Source of the DNA: Gnetum montanum | Lineage: Eukaryota > Streptophyta > Gnetopsida > Gnetales > Gnetaceae | NCBI GenBank assembly: GCA_015680685.1 | Contig: MNCI01018059.1 | Coordinates: 1,174,207-1,238,206, forward strand | DNA length: 64,000 nucleotides | Direction of reading: 5' to 3' | In this document: positions 57,290 to 64,000 of the stretch, one piece after another | How the letters are laid out: the number at the start of each line of letters is the position of its first letter | Numbering within the stretch: the first letter of the stretch is position 1 | Notes under the pieces: generated by a model | The model's database searches: none | Seen by the model: only the letters and a program-made list of their open reading frames with translations | Told to the model about the DNA's origin: nothing | Translations under genes and position numbers: made by a program

Positions 57290-57890
57290 AATATTGTCCA
57301 CAAGGTAATGGTTTAGCTAGAGTCATCCAATAAAAATATATTAGATGGAATTAAGAAGATGATAACTCAAAATCCATGAACATGGCATGTACAATTAAAA
57401 TGGGTAGTATGGGCCAATAGAATTTTTTGTAAGGAATCAATCAAAACTACACCTTATGATTTAGGAGATGGACAAGAACCAATATTGCTAATAAATTTTC
57501 AAATTCCTACATACCGATTTTTATTTGATTATTTACCAAATGATGAGCATTTAGTCTCACATATTCATGATATTTGGAATTTAGAACTTAAAAGGATCAA
57601 AGTAGTCAAAAACCTATTTAGTCATTAACAAACCATTAAAAGTTGATTTGATAAGATGTAGCTAAATTTTTTCAAGTGATCTAGTCCTTAAGAGAAATAG
57701 AGCATGGTCAAAAAAGTTCCCAAAATAAATTTTTGGCTATGTGGTTAGGCCCATACCAAGTCATAGATGTTGTTGGCCTCAATGTGTACAAAATTGCTAA
57801 TGTGTAAGGATAAAAATTAAATAGAAACTGTAATGCATTTCATTTAAAGAATTTCTACTCAAGTGCCCCTCATGGACACTTAGTAAATCA
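57290..57890 (+). pseudogene. Ty3/gypsy integrase C-terminal fragment
   Basis: It starts at the end of the catalytic core (CPQGNGLA, with the Glu region degraded), continues WHVQLKWVVWANRIFCKESI and TPYDLGDGQEPILLINFQIP, then a C-terminal domain (FLAMWLGPYQVIDVVGLNVYKIAN, later AFHLKNFY). Several stops and a frameshift. It is followed by 1.5 kb with no gene and then a PPT and LTR in the same orientation, so it may be the 3' end of a relative of the gag-protease fragment beyond that LTR. Confidence 0.7.
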
Positions 57891-59413
57891 TTAGTTACAT
57901 GCTTTCTTCTCATTCTTCATGCATTTTATTTGTATATAGTTGCATTTGCATAACATCTTTGCATTTCTATCATTCTTTTTTTTTTCATGCATGTCATATC
58001 TACCATCATCTCTTTCTTAGCATATTGGTTTTGGTTTGATCTATTTGTGCTTTTCAATATGATTTTAATGATCATTATGATCATTTAAGTTGCTAGGAAT
58101 TGGGTCATCATAACACCATTTGAAAATCATGCAAGTGTAATTTTTTATATAGCATTTATGTAATATCATATGAATATTGTATAAAATCTCTTTTATATGA
58201 CACATTTTAATAATTCTATGAATCTTCCCAATCTATTTCAAGGCTTTGGATTTATTAAGTATGTTGGATTATGGATGATGGTATTTATGTTAACTTATCA
58301 TGTTATTATCATGGTCATGTGAATGTAGGACATGTGAAGTTGGAGAATGGCTAGCCACAATCACTAGGTGACCTTAGAAAATTCCATTTTTCCTTTCATG
58401 AGCCCTAGCCCTCAAGTGTGATAATCCATGGCTATCTTGTGAGTGACAAAGTGAAATGTGTTCATCTCCACTTGAGAACCCTTAGCCACCCAGGAGACCT
58501 ACTATGATGTTGTCTAGCTTGTTGTTGATGTCAACCTCACCCATGTTAGGCACGAGGCCATAATAAATAGTATCAATTTTTAACAATATCTTCTTTTATG
58601 AACACACTATTAACATCTAATAACTACTTTCTTTTTCTCAAAATCCTTGGCTTAATTTTAGATTGCACACTTATCTTTATAACACCCAAAGACCACAACA
58701 AAATATGAAAATGGAAATCCAATATAACGTACTTGAACCATTATTTGCAATGATGTGGAATCATTCCATGTTTGATAATGGTCTTTAAGCCTTGTTTCTT
58801 GGATACTTTCAATCACACAATGACCTTATTGACCAATCTTTTAATCTTGAATGTCATGTAGTGACTGTCATGCTCAATTTTAATGGTTGGAGAGTTATAT
58901 TTTGGTCTCTATTATTTGATAGTAAAGTACATGAAAATGAAATGTCCAAACAATCTGTTGGCATTACCATTAGAAAACTTCATCTGATTTCTTCAAGAAA
59001 TTCTAAATTTTACCCATTGATTGTCCTCATGGCTTGTTGAGAAACATGAACATTAAAATGTGCTTCTGTTATCTAACATTTATATTTGGTTGGGTTACAT
59101 TATGGTTAGATTTCTTCATGAATTATAATGCACTACATGCACCCTGTCAACAGAATATGTATGCTAATAATGCTATGGAAAAATCAAAGGGTCCTCTCTC
59201 CATAACTATGCCAGGGAAACTCGCAGGACTATATAGTGCCTAGCTCAAGTAATGAAAACTATCATGGAAAAGCCTTATAATGCTTGCAATTAGCTTGGCT
59301 AAGAATGGCTTCCCCATCAGACCTTACCTTGCATATCAAATTAACTCTAGTATCCCTAAAATTTTGTAGGATCCAGGGCTTTGTCAGGTGTTTTCTTCCA
59401 ATGGCACACTTCT
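57891..59413 (+). other. Probable 3' untranslated region of the gypsy fragment
   Basis: No coding sequence recognised between the integrase end and the polypurine tract. Confidence 0.4.
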
Positions 59414-59424
59414 GAAAAAGGGGG
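59414..59424 (+). promoter_or_regulatory. Candidate polypurine tract
   Basis: GAAAAAGGGGG followed by TAATTTTC, where a G-to-A change could have altered an LTR start TG. Confidence 0.5.
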
Positions 59425-59797
59425 TAATTTTCAAAAACCCATAGCTAGCAAAAATATTAATAGCCATTGCTCAGTTTGGACCTAAACTCTTTTACAATGG
59501 CTTTATTGGATTCAACTTGGTCCGTGATATCTAGAAACCATGGTGGCATTCATGTAAGAACATGGTTGTAGTTATAATGGTAGTTATGAGGGCAGGCGTT
59601 ACATTCATGATGGACATGCACAAGTAACCATTAGGGGAGATGAATCGATGAGGTGGACGTGAGCGATGGGAGTTATGAAAGGGTCATTACTAACGTAGGT
59701 GGTGGCAGGTGTCATGGGCATAATCGATGCCAAACATGATGACATTCATGGCTAGGGCATTACGTTTTGGACGTGGGCATTACTAACTTGTAGTGGC

Positions 59798-59805
59798 TAT
59801 AAAAG
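59798..59805 (+). promoter_or_regulatory. TATA box of the candidate LTR
   Basis: Context gtggctataaaaggcatgg. It would drive the gag-protease fragment downstream. Confidence 0.6.
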
Positions 59806-60264
59806 GCATGGAAGACGTTGGAGGGGGAACTCGCAGCACCAGTTGAGATTTGAGGTTGACCAAGAAACTAGCAGATGATGGTTTCTTTTTCCTTTGTGAC
59901 AGCAAGGAATCTTCTCTCACCAATGATAGTGAAGCATGGATACCAACAGTGGCAAGGTAGAGTGGGTGCATTTTTCTATCAAGAAAATTAGAGGAGAAGA
60001 CAGTGGTTTCTTCCTTCCTTTTTTTTCTTAGTGTTATAGTTGGCAGCCTTTTCTCTCTCCCTACATGGAACGATGACCTACAACAATCTCTCTTTCTAAC
60101 AATGTTTGTAAGTGGGTGGTAAGGGAGATGCAGGTGTGTAGTAGACATGGCAACAATCACAAAAAAAACAATAGTGGCTATTTCTTGCTACACAGTGCAC
60201 GTGACAACGATCACATGCAATAGATCTAGGGCCTCCCCTTCTGCAAATCCTAGAGAATGAGAAG

Positions 60265-60780
60265 AAAGGAAACCTACAGGTAGTAGTTTCTTTCTTCTCT
60301 TTTAGGCTGACAATGGTAGCTATGGAAAAGAGGGCAACAGTCTCACTCACACACACTCTCTCTCTACATGGCGGCAGGTAGCCTCCTCTCTTTTCCCCAA
60401 CACAGTTGTAGTCAACAACTACAGCAGGCAGTCTCTCTCGATAGTAGGGTTCTCTTTTCTTTTTTAGCAGAGTAGCAAGCATGTAGATAGTGTGTGGATT
60501 TGCTACCTCTCTCTCTACTACATGGCACGATAGAAGCACATGGTAGTGTAGAGTAGACAACAACAGGAAACCTCCTCTCTTTTCCCCAACATGCGACGAT
60601 AATCAGCAATTGCAGTAAGCAATCTCTCTCGACGACAAGGTTCTCTTTTCTTTTCTAGTAGTGCTTCAAGCATGCTAACAATGCATGGATCTATTCCCTC
60701 TCTCTCCAGTATGAAAAATGACAGAAACATGTGGTAGTGCAGAGCAAACAACAGTGGCATCCTCCTTTCCCTGTCTCATT
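60265..60780. repeat. About 190-bp tandem repeats in the candidate LTR
   Basis: Anchor sequences cctcctctcttttccccaac at 60382 and 60571, and a shorter cctcctttcc at 60761, are spaced 189 and 190 bp. Flanking text (tctctctcga, gttctcttttcttt, agcatg) recurs in step. An earlier partial unit is likely. Confidence 0.8.
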
Positions 60781-61056
60781 AGGTGATGATCGTAGTTTTC
60801 TTGCCCGATAGTGGGTGCCACCGGTAACGACAGATTGGTGGCACCAAGGAGACCAGGGAAAATTTATTTATTTATTGTTACTTATTGTATTCTTGAATTC
60901 AAGATAGTCATTTAATGTAAGTTCTTGATTTTTCAATCTGATTTACTATTTTAAAACATTACACAGCCCTCTATAGTTGAGACTATTCTCAGGTTTTTGT
61001 ACCCATATAGGAGGCGGCCTAGGTAATAGTCTTCTCAAACAAAGTTTTTTCCCCAA

Positions 61057-61089
61057 GTGTTGATGCATCCAAATTTTATGCATCAACAC
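61057..61089. repeat. 12-bp perfect inverted repeat at the LTR end
   Basis: GTGTTGATGCAT and ATGCATCAACAC separated by 9 bp (ccaaatttt); it can form a hairpin exactly at the U5 end. Confidence 0.9.
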
Positions 61090-61094
61090 CTTTT

Positions 61095-61112
61095 TGACGC
61101 TAAAAGGAGACC
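61095..61112 (+). promoter_or_regulatory. Primer-binding site of the right-end gypsy element
   Basis: TGACGCTAAAAGGAGACC, six bases after the LTR end. Allowing for transitions it matches the Tat PBS at 14135-14153, so both families probably use the same tRNA. Confidence 0.65.
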
Positions 61113-61720
61113 GCATTTTTCCAACCTTTTATTTTTCCATATCAGTTTTCCTGTCATTTTTCTTGTGCCTATTTCATTTTTCAATCCTATTTTGGAACTT
61201 GTTAAATTTTTTTTCTCTTAAAACCTCTATCTCCAAACCCTTTTATTTTCTGCCTTTTTTTTTGAAAAATTTATCTTTCCCGTTATCTAAAAATTATTAT
61301 TATTGAAATCCTGTTTTCAAATTTCTAAACACTATTTTCGTGGTCCCATTTTTGTTTGTTTGTTTTGGTAGTCCTTACTTGAGTTTAGACTTTGTTAAGG
61401 TGGTTTTAATTATTCAATTTTAAATTTATTTTTTTGAAATCTTTCATTTTACTATTTTTCTTTTAAATTTTAATAAATATTGCAATTTCATGCATTTATT
61501 TTTCTTTAGAAATTCTTTTTCAATAGCATATTTTAGCATTTTTTTCAAAATAAAATATATTATTGCAATATTTCTTTTCCTTTTGTTCAATTTTATAGTT
61601 CATTTTAACATGTATATTCTGTAATTTTTGTTTTATGAGCAAACTTTCCTCTACCCGTAACCAACCAATTATTTGTGACTTTACACTAAGGGAATGAGGA
61701 GCTTCATGCTTCCCAAGTTC
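61113..61720 (+). other. Leader region between PBS and gag
   Basis: T-rich sequence with no coding capacity recognised. Confidence 0.45.
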
Positions 61721-61739
61721 CATCCCTAAAAGAACTCGG

Positions 61740-63061
61740 ATTAGGATGGCAGCCAATTAACCCTCAGCTCCCTTAGTGAGCAACCCCTTCAACATCACCA
61801 ACTACCATGATATTCCAAAGTCACTTCTAAACATAAACTTGTTCTATGATCCCACAATCGCTAATAGTGATGCTTGCCAACATATACAATGTTTTGAAAC
61901 CTTACTAAGCATCCACAACATTGTCTAAAATGACATAGCATGTAGGTTCTTTGTGAAAACTTTCAAGGGAAAAGCCACCCAATGATTTTTGATGCTCCTT
62001 AATGCCTCTATTAAGTCCCAACAAGAATTCAAGAATAAGTTCTTACTTTAGTTTGACAAGTTCACTAGCTTGGCCATAACATTAAGTAATTTTACAAGCT
62101 TAAGGAAAATACCTAGAGAAAATGTTCAAGACTACAACTTAAGATTTCTTCATCAACTTGCCTATGTGCCAAATGAGATGTGTATGCAACCTGATGGTAT
62201 CCTCAACTTTTACTTATTCATCATTGACTCATTCTTTGCCTATGCCATTAAATATGATCCCAACATAACAAAAATACGAGTGATGGCTAAAGCTATGGAG
62301 TTAGAACAAATTACCCTCATGAACAACATCCAAACCCAATTTGGGATGATGAGCGTTAGTAATCCTATGCAATCTAATCCTCTATCCATACCAACTTTCC
62401 CAATGACCAATGCTATGTTTCAAACTCTCACTCCCTTTCAACTGACTCAACCATCAAACAATCATTTTCAAAGGTCAATGTCTTCTTCATTTCTACCATC
62501 TAACATTGGTTTGAATGATGACCAATTGAAGGCCTTAATTTAATCCATTATGAACCTAAGTGGGATATATAATCCTATTGATCCCCCAACTCAAACTCAA
62601 AATTAAATGATCCAGATATTAACTTCACTTCAAAAAATTTTGAATGATGTAGTTAAATTAAAGTGAAATAACAATAATAGTCCTATATAACCAAAAAAGT
62701 CAAGTTCATTAGCCAATAATGATTATTGTCATCTTCATAACATAAAGCAACATTGTGAGAGGACTTGTCCTCAATTGTTGGCATTATATGGTGATAATGC
62801 CCAAAGTCAAAAAAATAGAAACCCCTTGTTATGGTCCTTAATGTACCCCATGAAACAGAAAATGGAGAGGTTTCCTCATTAGAACAAGTTATGGTAAGCA
62901 ACCCCAACCCACATAACACTCGCTACCGTAGACTTAGCAACATTGTGAACACCACACAACAACAAACTAGGAATAACCCTTACACTCCTCCAAACAGAAT
63001 AGCTCTTAGTCAAAGCAACACAAATACGCAAACTAGGTCATCCCAAACAAATGCTCCATGA
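61740..63061 (+). pseudogene. Ty3/gypsy Gag of the right-end element
   Basis: The capsid core reads CRLFVKTFKGKATQ, then QQEFKNKFLL, LSNFTSLRKIPRENVQDYNL and RFLHQLAYVP (61940-62170), the standard retrotransposon Gag pattern. The open piece 62070-62543 ends in an Asn/Pro/Met-rich linker. At about 62719-62785 a knuckle-like YCHLHNIKQHCERTCPQL follows, then an Asn/Thr-rich tail. In-frame stops separate the parts. Confidence 0.75.
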
Positions 63062-63148
63062 TGATCAAACCCACCTTATATACTTAGAAGAACCTCACCT
63101 CAATAAGAAGCCAAAGATTAACACAAGACTTATGATCTAGTTGAGGAT

Positions 63149-63980
63149 TTGAAGAAAATTAAAGTTAACATTTCAATGTATGACCTTTTAAATTTTAACG
63201 AAATGAAAGAAGTGATTGAAAATATACTTCATACACCTAAAACTAAAAAAGCAAAATCCCCAACCCTTGAAAGGCAAGTTCACTTCGCAAAAAGACCTAA
63301 CACGTTACCAATACAAAACTCCAACAATTCCATGATGAGCAAGAAAAAGCAACGTCCTTTCCTAACAACATTGATTATTTTAGGAAAGAATGTCCATAAT
63401 TGTTTGATGGATTTTGGAGCAACTATTAGTATCATGCCACTTGAGGTATGTAAGGCTTTAGGAGCATATATGCTACCACAAACAAAAAGTGTGATACAAC
63501 TTGATGGGTCTAACATACCTGTAGTAGGGTCATTAAAAGGAATAAAAGTGCAACTTAGATAATACCCTACATTTACATGTTATACAGATATCTTAGTAGT
63601 TGACATGTTACCCACTTATGGTGTGCTCCTATCTAAAAATTTTGGAGCCAAATTTGGGGGCTTATTTAGGTTATATTTCTCAAAACTATTAATCCCTATC
63701 AAAGGAAATTTTGAATACATGATCATACTAAAAGAGCATTGCTACAAATAGATAGTTACAAGCTTTGATCAGCAAAGTCAATCTTTGAAAAACCAAAACA
63801 CTAACCTTAATATTGGAGTTATCGAGGTTGAGCATGGAAAACATGTTATAAATGGCCATGTGAGTGAAACTACAAAAATAAATCCTATCTTTCATATAGA
63901 TTCCACCCAACCCTATCAAACTTCTAGAGAAGGTGAAGAAATCTATGAAGACACCTTGGATTTCTTCTAGACAACCCACC
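63149..63980 (+). pseudogene. Ty3/gypsy protease of the right-end element (partial)
   Basis: An open piece at 63149-63562 starts KKIKVNISMYDLLNF and reaches RPFLTTLIILGKNVHNCLMD, then the active site DFGATISIMPLEVCKAL. After a stop it continues VVDMLPTYGVLLSKNFGAKF and GNFEYMI. This fits a plant gypsy protease group in which the site is DSGASxNxMP followed by WGMLLSRKW. The Asp is kept and the next residue is Phe. The protease-RT linker (63785-63970) follows and the element leaves the window. Confidence 0.75.
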
Positions 63981-64000
63981 ACCCTTAAGGGAGGACAAAG

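Larger units (their letters stand above)
59425..61088 (+). repeat. Candidate LTR between two gypsy coding fragments
   Basis: It is bounded by a PPT-like tract on the left and a PBS on the right, ends GCATCAACA, and contains a good TATA box at 59798-59805 in the right orientation. No second copy is in the window, so the left edge is inferred. It holds about 190-bp tandem repeats and a terminal inverted repeat. Confidence 0.55.

Noticed and set aside
59783-60760. Cysteine-rich minus-strand open frames
   Set aside because: They follow the 190-bp tandem repeats in the LTR and run opposite to its promoter.

Overview
The window is repeat-dominated nuclear DNA from a land plant, most likely a seed plant with a large, transposon-rich genome. 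The evidence is plant-type Ty3/gypsy (Tat-like and Athila-like) and Ty1/copia elements, a hAT transposase gene with short GT-AG introns, a plant-like U6 snRNA copy, and fragments of plant genes (germin-like protein, cysteine synthase, a plastid DUF3007-like protein, an MCTP C-terminus). The old, CpG-eroded, nested elements would fit a gymnosperm, but the sequence does not settle the species. I see no intact host gene.

Layout. 1-125 is the integrase zinc-finger region of an Athila-like element on the minus strand. 126-16815 is a complete minus-strand Tat-lineage retrotransposon of 16.7 kb, with 2.7 kb LTRs, PBS, PPT, gag, protease, RT, two RNases H and integrase. It inserted into that Athila-like element, whose remainder continues at 16816-22852 and ends in its own 5' LTR. 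22853-25721 shows no gene. 25722-29885 is a decayed hAT transposase gene. A solo LTR (26639-27698, TSD ATGAT) interrupts it, and so does a 13.3 kb plus-strand Athila-like element (29886-43168, TSD CAAGG); the last hAT codons lie at 43174-43209. 44539-48970 is a small, old Ty1/copia element (TSD AAATT/AGATT). 53106-53207 is a U6 snRNA pseudogene. 56721-57130 is an MCTP-like gene fragment. 57290-57890 is the integrase end of another gypsy element, followed by a PPT, a candidate LTR (59425-61088) and a PBS, then the gag and protease of a gypsy element that runs off the window at 64000.

Function. Nothing works as an operon or pathway. The reading frames are retrotransposon polyproteins or a transposase, nearly all broken. 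Many in-frame stops fall where Gln, Trp or Arg is expected, the pattern left by deamination of methylated cytosine.

Most notable. The LTRs of the Tat element carry, in U3 and on the element's sense strand, fragments resembling three unrelated nuclear genes. The same element carries a family of short hairpin-forming monomers whose stems vary in a compensatory way, in its 3' UTR and between protease and RT. It also carries a 1.87 kb internal tandem duplication that looks far younger than the element, next to an assembly gap over the RT core.
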